Of a DNA stretch of 64,000 bases, positions 50,814 through 59,791 are shown piece after piece. The translations under genes were made by a program, and so were the position numbers. The notes below the pieces were generated by a model. That model was not told the origin of the DNA, searched no databases, and was given only the letters and a program-made list of their open reading frames with translations. Origin of the DNA: Halochromatium sp. (lineage in GTDB: Bacteria; Pseudomonadota; Gammaproteobacteria; Chromatiales; Chromatiaceae); assembly GCA_010912705.1 (NCBI GenBank), contig POWB01000023.1:1-64000 (forward strand). The letters are read 5' to 3'. Position 1 is the stretch's first letter; each line of letters begins with the position of its first letter.

Positions 50814-53489
50814 GCGGGCACTCGGTTTGTCTCCGCCTGGAACTGTTGTGGTCTCTAGAATCGCTCGCATCTCAGGCAGGGACCCAATCAGGCGCGCCGG
50901 CAGCTTAGGCATGGCGCTAATCAACGATACCAGGACCGCAGCGGCGTAGGGCAGGGCTTGCACGAGCAGCACCGCGGCCCAGACCCGCACATCGATCATA
51001 AAGGCATCCGGGCGTTGTAGCACCGAGAAGGCGCCGAGCAGAAAGGCGATCAGCAGCAGCGCCTCCTCGCGCGCATCGACCAGCGCTCGCAGCACCGCTG
51101 CAGAAGACACCCGTTTTGGCGTGCGGAAGAACCCAAGCTTGCCCGAAACGAGACCGGCCCAGGTGGCGCGCGCGATGGTATGCGAGAGTGCCAGTCCGGC
51201 TAAGCCGGCAGCCAGCGCTTGGCGCCAAGTGGCATCCACGCGGCGCCGATAGAGCACCAGGCTCTTGAGCATCTTGAAGCCAAATAGCACCAGCGGCACC
51301 AGCGCGATGCTCATATAGGGCGGCGTGATCTGCTCCGGTAGCGCGACCATGGCGACCGTCCAGGTGAGCGCGGCGAAGTTAAAGAGCAGGTTGAAGCCGT
51401 CAGCGAACCAAGGCAGCCAGCCAGAGAGGAAGTGCCAGCGCTGGCCGCTGCTGAGGCGGGTGCGGCGCAGCCCGAGTAACTGATGGCGATGCGCAAGCAA
51501 TACCCGCACAGCTCCGTATGCCCAACGAAAGCGCTGTTTCTTGAAGTCGTTGAAGGTATCTGGGATGAGTCCGCGGCCATAGGTCGTCGGGATGTAGAGG
51601 GCCTTATGGCCCTGCTCGAAGAGCCGCAGTCCGAGTTCGGCGTCCTCGGTGATGCACCATTCGGACCAGCCGCCCACGGCGGCGAGGGCGTCGCGTCGAA
51701 TCATGGTCATGGTGCCATGCTGGATGATGGCGTTGCGCTCGTTGCGGGTGACCATGCCGATGTGGAAGAAGCCACGATACTCGGCCAGGCACATGGCCTT
51801 GAAGGCGTTCTCGTCGCCGTCGCGATAATCCTGTGGGGCTTGGACGATCGCAACCTCGTCGTCGAAGAAGGCTGGGATCAGATCGCGCAGCCAGTTTGGA
51901 CTCACCAGATAATCAGCGTCGATCACCGCGACGATGCCTGCTTTCGGGTCGGTTTCGCGCAGCGCGAAGTTCAGCGCGCCGGCCTTAAAGCCAGCGAGCG
52001 GACTCACATGAAAGAACCGAAAGCGCTTGCCATTGGGCTGACCCTTGAGCAGCAGACGCCGATTGAGCTGGGCGCAGTGCGCGCGCACCGGCTCCCAGAC
52101 TGCTCGATCCTTGGTGTTGTTATCGATCACCAAGACCTCAAAGTGCGGGTAATCCAAGGTGGCGAGAGCGTCTAGGGTCTCGATCAGCAAGCCCGGCGGC
52201 TCGTTGTAGGCGGGCACCTGCAGCGAGACCATCGGTAGCCATGCGTCTGGAACCTGGCGCCGCGGAAAGGCCCGGCGCCAGCGCTTGAGCCAGAGTGACT
52301 CGGCCCACTCGTGCGCCTCCGCGGAAAGCAGCACCAGCACGCCGATGCCGCCAATCAACAGCAGCACGCCGACCGCGGTGGTCAGCGGTGTCATGTACTG
52401 CTGCGTGTATTCGTAGACTAGCAATACGGCCGCTGTGGAGACGGCGTAGGTGATCAATGCCAAGAAGCCTTTGCCGGAGGAGGACAGGGTTGCGCTGTCG
52501 CGATAGAGCAGCAGCAGCAAGAGGACGGCAAGCCCTACCGATAAGGCGGCCAGCTCATGCCAATTCGGAATCCTGACCACCGGCTGGGTGAGGGCAAATT
52601 TGGCCTCACGGTCGGCGTCGTAGACGCCCCAGTAAGTGCCGATCGCGCCTTCAATCTTGACCTTCCAAGGCTGATCGAAGGCCTCCATCACATAGTAGAC
52701 GAGGCCTTCTTGCTCAGCGCGGGCGAGCGTGCGGCGCAGGAATCGGGTCTGATTGGCCTGCGATGGCTCAGCCCCCCGATTGCGTCGTCCGTTGCTTGGC
52801 CAGCCGATCTCCCCAATGATCACCTCCTTGTCAGGGAAGGCCTGCTGAACCTGGTAGAGACGGCTGAAGGCATAGTCGACGGCCTTGTCGATCGGCAGCC
52901 CTTCCCAATAGGGCAGCAGATGAATAGCGATGAAATCGACATGCTCGGCGAGCTCCGGATGCTTGAGCCAGACATGCCAGGGCTCGGCGGTTCCGACGGG
53001 GATCTCAGTGAGACGGCGGATGCGATCGAGCGCTTTAGTGAGCTCGGCGATCTTGACGTCTTTGCGTAGGACAGCCTCGTTACCGACGAAGACGCGCACG
53101 ATATTGCGATGCGGCTCGCGCAAGATTTCGATCAGGCGCTCGAGTTCCGACTCGTTGGCCTTGGCATCGGGACCAATCCAGGCGCCAAGGGAGACATTGA
53201 GCCCATGTGGAGCGGCAAGCTGTGGCACCTGGCCGAGCGTGCCATCAACCGAGTAGGTGCGCACAGCGTGGGCCTCGCCTTGGAGCAGCGCCAGATCTTG
53301 GTCGATCTCGGCGAGCGACGGATAGAGCCGGCGACCGGGATCATCATCAGCGCGCATCGGCTGGAAGGCATAGCCCTGAATGCGCGTGGGCCAGGGCGGC
53401 TCGACCGAGGGCTGGTTCATCATCGCCCAGAGCGCAACGCTGAGGCCGGCGATGAGGAGTGGGATGACGATGGAGAGTGAGCGATGCAT
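50799..53489 (-). CDS. GH17-GT2 fusion, beta-glucan synthase-like (NdvB-type)
   Basis: This 896-residue inner-membrane protein starts with a signal-anchor. A glycoside hydrolase 17-like domain (about 35-310) shows VRTYSVDGT, VFVGNEAVLRKD and EVIIGEIGWPSNG, with acid residues at the GH17 catalytic positions. Three or four membrane helices follow. The GT2 domain (about 420-680) has VSLQVPAYNEP, VIDADYLVSPNWL, TEDAELGLRLFEQG and QRFRWAYGAV, equal to the DxD, TED and Q/RxxRW motifs; more helices follow. Fusions of this kind make or remodel beta-1,3/1,6-glucans in rhizobia. It could provide periplasmic or exported glucan; the exact product is unknown. Confidence 0.87.
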   Translation of the reverse strand: MHRSLSIVIPLLIAGLSVALWAMMNQPSVEPPWPTRIQGYAFQPMRADDDPGRRLYPSLAEIDQDLALLQGEAHAVRTYSVDGTLGQVPQLAAPHGLNVSLGAWIGPDAKANESELERLIEILREPHRNIVRVFVGNEAVLRKDVKIAELTKALDRIRRLTEIPVGTAEPWHVWLKHPELAEHVDFIAIHLLPYWEGLPIDKAVDYAFSRLYQVQQAFPDKEVIIGEIGWPSNGRRNRGAEPSQANQTRFLRRTLARAEQEGLVYYVMEAFDQPWKVKIEGAIGTYWGVYDADREAKFALTQPVVRIPNWHELAALSVGLAVLLLLLLYRDSATLSSSGKGFLALITYAVSTAAVLLVYEYTQQYMTPLTTAVGVLLLIGGIGVLVLLSAEAHEWAESLWLKRWRRAFPRRQVPDAWLPMVSLQVPAYNEPPGLLIETLDALATLDYPHFEVLVIDNNTKDRAVWEPVRAHCAQLNRRLLLKGQPNGKRFRFFHVSPLAGFKAGALNFALRETDPKAGIVAVIDADYLVSPNWLRDLIPAFFDDEVAIVQAPQDYRDGDENAFKAMCLAEYRGFFHIGMVTRNERNAIIQHGTMTMIRRDALAAVGGWSEWCITEDAELGLRLFEQGHKALYIPTTYGRGLIPDTFNDFKKQRFRWAYGAVRVLLAHRHQLLGLRRTRLSSGQRWHFLSGWLPWFADGFNLLFNFAALTWTVAMVALPEQITPPYMSIALVPLVLFGFKMLKSLVLYRRRVDATWRQALAAGLAGLALSHTIARATWAGLVSGKLGFFRTPKRVSSAAVLRALVDAREEALLLIAFLLGAFSVLQRPDAFMIDVRVWAAVLLVQALPYAAAVLVSLISAMPKLPARLIGSLPEMRAILETTTVPGGDKPSARSPRR

Positions 53490-53530
53490 CGCCTAGGTCT
53501 CGCGAGGGCGTTGAGTGGGCGCCGATGAGT

Positions 53531-54097
53531 TCAGCTGTGCGCCGATGGCCGCGGCCTCATGCGCTGGTTGGTCAGATCGCGGGGAAGCGCTGCTTGTCGA
53601 TGGGTTGTGGTCAATGCGGCAAGGGCATAGAGCCTCGCTTCGCTAGGTGCCAGCAGCCAGCCGTCGACTGTTAGCAGCGGTACTGAGCGGTATTCGTACT
53701 GGATCAAGGCGCTTAGAACCTGGCTGAGCGCGGTGCTGTCAGTTGGGGCTTGGGGCGGAGCCTTGATCGGAAACTGGACAAGATAGGCATCGAGTGCAGC
53801 AGACAGCTGGTCGATAAGGCGATTCGCGTTTTGCTCATAGGGATGATCAGCGAGATAGCGCTGACCGAGCCAACCTGCTGCGCCCGGGTTGCTTAGGGTT
53901 GCCAGCAGGGTGCTTGGGCCGATGTCAGCGGTGAGGCTGGCTCTGATCGTCAAAGGGGAGGACGAGGCGAGGGCGGATACCTTGGGCGAGACGGCGATCA
54001 ATCCGAGAGCAATACCCATGAAGGTCCGGCGATCGAGGCGGGCGGGCCTGCTGTCCCTGACTTGGGCGGTTGGCCTCGATAATGTATTCATGTCCAT
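53531..54097 (-). CDS. Tat-signal small partner protein of GMC oxidoreductase
   Basis: The 188-residue protein begins with a Tat-type signal (LDRRTFMGIALGLIAV) containing twin Arg. The mature part is helical with LATLSNPGAAGWLGQRYL and resembles small subunits encoded before membrane-bound sugar or alcohol dehydrogenases (gluconate/sorbitol dehydrogenase gamma type). It overlaps the GMC gene by 10 bp. It may carry the flavoprotein across the membrane as a hitch-hiker, since the latter lacks a signal peptide. Confidence 0.65.
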   Translation of the reverse strand: MDMNTLSRPTAQVRDSRPARLDRRTFMGIALGLIAVSPKVSALASSSPLTIRASLTADIGPSTLLATLSNPGAAGWLGQRYLADHPYEQNANRLIDQLSAALDAYLVQFPIKAPPQAPTDSTALSQVLSALIQYEYRSVPLLTVDGWLLAPSEARLYALAALTTTHRQAALPRDLTNQRMRPRPSAHS

Positions 54098-55650
54098 TGT
54101 TGTCCGAGATGGTCGGCGAGCCGATAGCTGAGCGCGAGGATATTCAGGGTCGGATTCGCTGAGCCACAGGTGGGGAAAACCGAGGAGCCGGCGATGTAGA
54201 GGTTGTCGATCCCATGCACGCGGCAATCGCGGTCGACGACGCCGCGCTTGGGATCATCACTCATCCGAGTTGTGCCCATGTGATGGCTACCACCCGAGAC
54301 CCTTGGCTCCCATTGACCGTCGTCCGGCAGGCGGGGGCGCATGCGGCCGATGCCGGTGGCGCCGAGCTCTCGGGCCAAGGCATGAATATTGGCGAGCAGA
54401 CTGCGCCGATCCTGCTCGGTCAGCCGCCAGTCGAGCCTTGAGCGCCGCAGGCCGAGCGCATCGGTCTCGTCGCTCAGCGTCACCCGGCTATCTAGATTCG
54501 GCGCTTGCTCGCAGGCGCAGCCGATGCCCATGCGGACACCGAGCCCCTTACCCTCGTGCCCGGCGCTCTGTTCGGTATGGCTATTGCTCTCCACCGCTGG
54601 CCTGTCGGTCAGGAACGGCTGTGCCGCTGCGAGCATGCTGTGCTGGCCGATGATCGAGGGGTCAGCATCTGTGCTGGGCGTTGGGCCGAAGCTATCGATC
54701 ACCGACATGGTGAAAGAGGCCGATAGGAGCCGCTCGCGGCGCAGGAAGTCGGCGTCTGGAATATAGCAGACGCGGGCGGTACGACCATCGACGAGGATTC
54801 GCTCGCGGTAGATAGGTGGTAACCGATTGAGGTCAGCGATGACGATATCGGCAAAGCCACCGAGGTGCGGATGCTCCATGAAACAGCGTCCGACCATATC
54901 GTGCTGGTTGCCGAGGCCGTTGGGCATGACATCGTTCGAGAGCAGGAGCAACCGTGCGTTCTCGATACCGCCGGTTGCCAGCACATAGCGCTTGGCATGC
55001 ACCTGGTGGTGGCGACCGTTCAAGGTCTGTAGTTGTAGAAAGCTGACCGCCCGTGCCGAGGGTACCAGGCTGATTCGGGTCAGGTTGCTATGGAGCAGCA
55101 CAGAAATGTTAGCAGCACGCTCCAGCTCGGCGTGATAGCGCTCGCCAAACCGAGTCGGCGGGCTGAACTGGAAGAATCGAGTGCTGAACCGACCCGCGCG
55201 CCACTCGACCATGGGCTCGCCAGTGGCCTGCGCCCAATAATCAGTGTCTTCATAGCGCGCAGGCGCCACCTCGACCGCTTCGCTCGCGGCCTCCCAATAA
55301 GGTGCGAGTGCTGCTCGGGTCAATGGCCAGCCGCTCAGCGGAATCCAATCGCGCTGCTCGAAATCGATGGGGTCGAGTGGTCGGCAATAGCCGCCCCAGT
55401 GGCCTGAAGTGCCGCCAAAGTAACGCAGTCGAGAGGTACTGATTGGATACTCGAGCCCGGGCGTTTCACCTTGATAGAGGTCTTGGGTCTCGGGCTCGAG
55501 GCTGAGACCGCCTGATTCGATCAGGCAGACATTGGTCGTAGCATTGGCAAGCCGACGGGCCAGGGTGATTCCGGCTGGGCCGGCGCCGATGATGGCAAGG
55601 TCAGCATCGATGCGGCTGTTGTCGTCTACATGGCGAGCGTCGATGAGCAC
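54088..55650 (-). CDS. GMC-family FAD-dependent oxidoreductase
   Basis: This 520-residue flavoprotein has an N-terminal dinucleotide fold (DLAIIGAGPAGITLARRLA), GGTSGHWGGYCRPL for FAD, a C-terminal GGSHHMGTTRMS with the active-site His pair, and IDNLYIAGSSVFPTCGSANPTLNILAL. It resembles large subunits of gluconate/fructose/sorbitol-type dehydrogenases that oxidise sugars or alcohols. The GTG start at 55650 is used. No cytochrome subunit gene follows, so the electron acceptor is unclear. Confidence 0.85.
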   Translation of the reverse strand: MLIDARHVDDNSRIDADLAIIGAGPAGITLARRLANATTNVCLIESGGLSLEPETQDLYQGETPGLEYPISTSRLRYFGGTSGHWGGYCRPLDPIDFEQRDWIPLSGWPLTRAALAPYWEAASEAVEVAPARYEDTDYWAQATGEPMVEWRAGRFSTRFFQFSPPTRFGERYHAELERAANISVLLHSNLTRISLVPSARAVSFLQLQTLNGRHHQVHAKRYVLATGGIENARLLLLSNDVMPNGLGNQHDMVGRCFMEHPHLGGFADIVIADLNRLPPIYRERILVDGRTARVCYIPDADFLRRERLLSASFTMSVIDSFGPTPSTDADPSIIGQHSMLAAAQPFLTDRPAVESNSHTEQSAGHEGKGLGVRMGIGCACEQAPNLDSRVTLSDETDALGLRRSRLDWRLTEQDRRSLLANIHALARELGATGIGRMRPRLPDDGQWEPRVSGGSHHMGTTRMSDDPKRGVVDRDCRVHGIDNLYIAGSSVFPTCGSANPTLNILALSYRLADHLGQQWT

Positions 55651-55941
55651 GCGGGTTAATCACTCCGAGCTGGGTCATAAAGTATGTTGACCTTTCAGCT
55701 CGCTTGCCTTCCAGAAGGTCTAGGGCAAATCCGCTGGCGAGGCCTTTGCGCACCTCAGCAGGGCTACTGCACCTGCATCGGTATCAGCTATAGATTGGCG
55801 ATCACAGGTGAGGGTGCGAGCTTACTCATGTCATTCGAAAACAACTCAGAGTAGCAAAAAGGCTGCTCGAGGTCGTGGAAAGATACCTAGAGTAGCGCAA
55901 TCGCCCTACAGATTGCGCGCAAATTTGCTGCTCAGCTGGTC
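55651..55941. other. Intergenic gap, nothing recognised
   Basis: About 290 bp separate the GMC gene start from the end of the methionine sulfoxide reductase gene. No RNA gene, terminator or convincing ORF was seen. Confidence 0.5.
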
Positions 55942-57216
55942 TCAATCAGCATCTGGGACAAAGCTCAGCACCTTGCCATTGATGCAGTAGCGCTTGCCGG
56001 TGGGCGGCGGGCCATCATCGAAGACATGGCCGAGGTGGATGCCGGAGCTGGCGCTGCGGACTTCGATGCGGCGCATGCCATGGGCATTATCTTCATGGTA
56101 GGTGACGGCGCCTTCGATGGGGTTGAAGAAGCTTGGCCAGCCGGTCCCGCTCTTAAATTTGGTGTCGCTGCGAAACAGCGGCGCGCCGGTGATCGGGTCG
56201 ACGAAGACGCCAGGACGCTTCTCATCCAGGTGCGAGCCAGTGAAGGCGCGCTCGGTGCCTTGCTCGAAGGCGATCTGTTTCTGATCCGGGGTCAGGATCT
56301 GGAACCCCAGCCACTTCCAGAAGCGCTCCTTGTCACCCTTGTAACCGGTATAGCGCGAGACCTCCCGGCCATCCTCGAACAGGACCATGGTGGGCGTGGC
56401 GAACAGGTCCTTGTCCAAGCGCCAGCCTTTGGGCGGACGCGGATTTAGCGTAGTTACCACTGGAACCTCCGACGACCAGCCAGCCAGCACCTCAGCGTGG
56501 AATGCCTTGCAGAACGGGCAGTCTTCGGCCTCGAAGACGATCAGCTGGCGCTTGGCATTGAGGTCGCTGGCTTGCAGGCGATCGGCTTGGGGCTTGGTGA
56601 TCCCGCCTGGAGCGAGACCTGGATAAGCCACCTGGGTGCCACCAAGCCCGCAGTAGCCATCGGGGTTCTTCTTCAGATAGTCCTGATGGTAAGTCTCGGC
56701 GCGATTGTAGTGGCGCAGCGGCGCGATCTCGGTGGTGATCGGCCCGAAGCCTGCCGCGCTCAGGGCCTGCTGATAGGCATCGCGGGTCTTGATGGCAAGC
56801 GCGTGTTGAGCTTCATCGTTGTAGTAGATCGCGCTGCGGTAGTTGCTGCCGACATCATTACCCTGACGGTCGCCTTGGGTCGGATTATGGTTCTCCCAGA
56901 AGCCGATCAGAATGCGCTCGAGGCTGACTTGCTCGGGGTCGAAGGTCACCTTGATGACTTCGGCATGATTGCGCGCATCGCTCTTGCCGCGCTGGATGCG
57001 CTTCTCGAGGTTGAGCACATCGCGATAGCTCGCGCGCTCGGCATCACCGCCGGCATAGCCGGATTCGACATCCAGCACGCCCGGGATCTCGGACATGCGC
57101 TTCTCAGCGCCCCAGAAGCAGCCCATGCCGAGGACGATGGAGTCGGTCGCGGCGAGAGCTTGCAGCGGTGTGATGGCAAAGAGAAGAGGGAGCAGGAAGC
57201 GGGAAAGTAAACGCAT
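55942..57216 (-). CDS. msrAB: Periplasmic MsrA-thioredoxin-MsrB fusion
   Basis: This 424-residue protein repairs oxidised methionines in exported proteins. A signal peptide (FLLPLLFAITPLQALA) leads into MsrA (GMGCFWGAEKRM, catalytic Cys). A thioredoxin-like segment follows with CPFCKAFH (about residue 240). MsrB is C-terminal, with SGTGWPSFF and RYCINGKVLSF containing the catalytic Cys. The MsrB Zn-binding CxxC pairs are absent. The order MsrA-Trx-MsrB differs from the Trx-MsrA-MsrB order of Neisseria PilB. The start at 57216 begins the signal peptide; the frame from 57255 is longer. Confidence 0.92.
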   Translation of the reverse strand: MRLLSRFLLPLLFAITPLQALAATDSIVLGMGCFWGAEKRMSEIPGVLDVESGYAGGDAERASYRDVLNLEKRIQRGKSDARNHAEVIKVTFDPEQVSLERILIGFWENHNPTQGDRQGNDVGSNYRSAIYYNDEAQHALAIKTRDAYQQALSAAGFGPITTEIAPLRHYNRAETYHQDYLKKNPDGYCGLGGTQVAYPGLAPGGITKPQADRLQASDLNAKRQLIVFEAEDCPFCKAFHAEVLAGWSSEVPVVTTLNPRPPKGWRLDKDLFATPTMVLFEDGREVSRYTGYKGDKERFWKWLGFQILTPDQKQIAFEQGTERAFTGSHLDEKRPGVFVDPITGAPLFRSDTKFKSGTGWPSFFNPIEGAVTYHEDNAHGMRRIEVRSASSGIHLGHVFDDGPPPTGKRYCINGKVLSFVPDAD

Positions 57217-57555
57217 GGGATTCTTGGTCCTATCGTGAACGACACTGATGTTCATGGGACATCGCCACCCCAGAGGATGAGGCGACCGTTGCTAACGCCT
57301 AGGTTAGGACCGCCGCGAGGGTCGAGTTGTTTCATTGCCAACCTGGTAGCGCTCGAGCCGCTGTTGCGCACTCACCGCCACGCGTCTGGTCCGGTGGTAG
57401 CAAAGGCCTCAGACAGGTTTTGCTTAGATTGACGGTCTTCACGACTTAGCACTAACCTAGCTCAGTCAACTCGGTAATCATGGTCTGAGATCTGCTGAAT
57501 GTCGTCAGGCTGTACCAGGATCTCGTCGTCTGACCACCTTTGGCTATCACCTTGC
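57217..57555. other. Intergenic region between msrAB and the FHA gene
   Basis: This 339-bp divergent gap should carry both promoters. No RNA gene, riboswitch or strong hairpin was recognised. Base composition falls toward A+T on the FHA side. Confidence 0.5.
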
Positions 57556-58395
57556 ATGTTGCGTCTGATAGAGCCTATGAAAAGTCAACGCCTGTGTTTG
57601 CAGTGCACGAAAAGCGGCAGAATCCATGAGCTGCCGGAAACGGGGATATTCTTAATTGGAAGGCAGCCGAGCTGCGATCTTCGGTTAGAGGATAAGCAAG
57701 TGTCTCGCAGCCATGCCCGAATTGTCCGGGATGCTGAAGGTATCAGTATCGAGGATCTTGGATCGACCAATGGTACGAAGGTGAATTATACCAAGATTAA
57801 CAACAAGGCTGTGCTGAGGCGAGGTGATATTATTGTGATTGGTGATTACGCTTATCGGCTTTTCTCCCCAGATAACCAGTCGGAGGAAACGCAGATCCAT
57901 AGGCGTAACGCTGGACTTGAGGATTCTTATGTTGTCGAGGAGGATCCCTCAAATATGACCTCTTTCCGGCAGGTGCTACCGTTACCACCAGGCTGGCCGG
58001 GCGAAGAAACAATGGAGCTCTCAGTGATCAAGGCGGTGCTCAATGAGCCAGTCGTAAGCAGGATGTTGCAAGAAATTGAGCGTCATCAACAAGCAGTTCC
58101 CGCAGCATTGATCGTCACAGCCGGCAAACAAAAAGGTAGGGTCATTTTACTAAAAATTAGCGAAGGTCCGGTCTGGGTGCTCGGGCGTGGCAGTGATTGC
58201 GCCCTTTGCTTGCATGACAGCACGCTATCAGAGCACCACGCCGAGCTGCACCTCAAAAATGGCGCTTGGTTTGTTAGAGATGCCAATTCTCGCAATGGCT
58301 CTTTGGTGAATGGTCATCGAATCCACGAGGCTGAGATCAAACAGCATGATGTTCTTGAATTTGGTGCGGTTGCAGTGATATTCCATCTGACCTGA
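57556..58395 (+). CDS. Double FHA-domain protein
   Basis: This protein of about 279 residues has two forkhead-associated domains. The first (GIFLIGRQPSCDLRLEDKQVSRSHARI, DLGSTNGTKVNYTKI) has the GR, SxxH and NG motifs that read phosphothreonine. The second (VWVLGRGSDCALCLHDSTLSEHHAELH, DANSRNGSLVNGHRI) keeps the same set. A linker of about 80 residues joins them. Starts at 57556 and 57577 are possible; the frame opens at 57499. The coding sequence is clearly less G+C-rich than neighbouring operons. No Ser/Thr kinase gene is in the window. Confidence 0.85.
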   Translation: MLRLIEPMKSQRLCLQCTKSGRIHELPETGIFLIGRQPSCDLRLEDKQVSRSHARIVRDAEGISIEDLGSTNGTKVNYTKINNKAVLRRGDIIVIGDYAYRLFSPDNQSEETQIHRRNAGLEDSYVVEEDPSNMTSFRQVLPLPPGWPGEETMELSVIKAVLNEPVVSRMLQEIERHQQAVPAALIVTAGKQKGRVILLKISEGPVWVLGRGSDCALCLHDSTLSEHHAELHLKNGAWFVRDANSRNGSLVNGHRIHEAEIKQHDVLEFGAVAVIFHLT

Positions 58396-58599
58396 TCTTG
58401 ATCAGGCCAGCTAGATAAGCAGCTGGCTGTGCGAAAGCCATCTAAGTGTTGCTACTCTACCCAACAGGTGAAGCGGTGATGAGTAGCAGGGTCTTGAAAT
58501 CTCTGCGTTAATCGGCGTAGTCTGCGGTTTAAATGCTCTTTTAGGATAAATCCTTGGATATCATCCTGCTCGAGTTATTATAGAAGAGCGGCTGATTGT

Positions 58600-59757
58600 A
58601 TGAGCGATGGGCCGAGTGCCCAAACGCCCGCCCTGCGAGCGTCCAGTTTTTACTCAAGAGACGGCATTATGACGCATTATTGTTGGTATCTTGAAGGTTA
58701 TGTTGAGGGGTCTGAGCGGCTTCGACGGTTTCAGATTCACCGCCTACCATTTCGGGTAGGACGTCACGAAAGTTGCGAGCTTATTCTCAATAGCGCACAG
58801 GTTTCACGTCACCACGCCGAGATTGACCTTAGGGCTGGGGTTTTAATGGTGAACGACCTGGCGTCAACTAATGGCACTTTTGTCAATCACCAAGCCATCA
58901 CTGAGACTCGACTCAGCCATGGTGACATCGTTCATTTCGGAGATCAAGAATTCCGTATGATTGAGGAGCGCCCGACGGTCGCAGTGGAGGAAGAGCGAAC
59001 CTCAATTCGTAGCACCAACTTGACCCAGAAGCTACCTTCTGGGGCACGCCAGCTTCAGGAATTGTTGCAAACCGGCCAAGTCTCAGCTGTATTTCAGCCA
59101 ATCGTTAATGCTAATGGGGAGCCATTTGGCTACGAGATGCTTGGGCGGGGTGCCCTCGAGCAGTTGCCAACGGCGCCTTGGCCTCTTTTCCAGATTGCTG
59201 AGAGCTTAGACTTAGAGGTTCCGCTGAGTGAGTTGTTTCGGCAACGAGGCTTGCAGCTTGCTCACGGATTAGGCCCAAATCGGCGTTTCTTCTTTAACAT
59301 TCATCCACGAGAGTTACAGGACCCTGATCGCCTACTCGCCTGTATAGAGCGGACTCGACTGGCTTTCCCTAACCTGTCTTTAGTGTTTGAGATGCATGAG
59401 GCTGCCGCAACCAATGCCATATTGATTCGGCGCATCCGAGATCAACTGCAAGGTCTCGGGGTCGGCTTTGCTTACGATGACTTTGGGGCAGGGCAGGCTC
59501 GGCTTATTGAGCTGACAGAGGTTCCCCCAGACATCGTCAAATTCGATATCGCATTGATACGTGATATCGACACCGCACCCAGTGCAAAGCGCCAGATGCT
59601 GGAGATGTTTCAACGCTATCTACTCGAGCTAGGTGTTGCCACGCTTGCTGAAGGTGTTGAAACTGAGCCAGAATTTAAGATCCTACAGGAGCTTGGAATC
59701 CAGTACTTTCAAGGGTATTACTTTGGCAAGCCGAGCGCTAACTTGAAGTTTGACTAA
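58600..59757 (+). CDS. FHA-EAL c-di-GMP phosphodiesterase-like protein
   Basis: This 385-residue soluble protein has an N-terminal FHA domain (FRVGRHESCELILNSAQVSRHHAEI, ASTNGTFVN) and a C-terminal EAL domain from about 155. The EAL signature reads YEMLGRG instead of EALLRW, keeping the metal-binding Glu. DDFGAGQARL, VKFDIALI, AEGVET and QGYYFGKP are kept, so activity is possible. FHA input suggests control by Thr phosphorylation, which is rare among EAL proteins. ATG at 58669 is an alternative start. It follows the double-FHA gene by 204 bp; both share low G+C. Confidence 0.85.
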   Translation: MSDGPSAQTPALRASSFYSRDGIMTHYCWYLEGYVEGSERLRRFQIHRLPFRVGRHESCELILNSAQVSRHHAEIDLRAGVLMVNDLASTNGTFVNHQAITETRLSHGDIVHFGDQEFRMIEERPTVAVEEERTSIRSTNLTQKLPSGARQLQELLQTGQVSAVFQPIVNANGEPFGYEMLGRGALEQLPTAPWPLFQIAESLDLEVPLSELFRQRGLQLAHGLGPNRRFFFNIHPRELQDPDRLLACIERTRLAFPNLSLVFEMHEAAATNAILIRRIRDQLQGLGVGFAYDDFGAGQARLIELTEVPPDIVKFDIALIRDIDTAPSAKRQMLEMFQRYLLELGVATLAEGVETEPEFKILQELGIQYFQGYYFGKPSANLKFD

Positions 59758-59791
59758 GCGCGCTTGCCTGGTACCGAAAGAACAACCTGTC

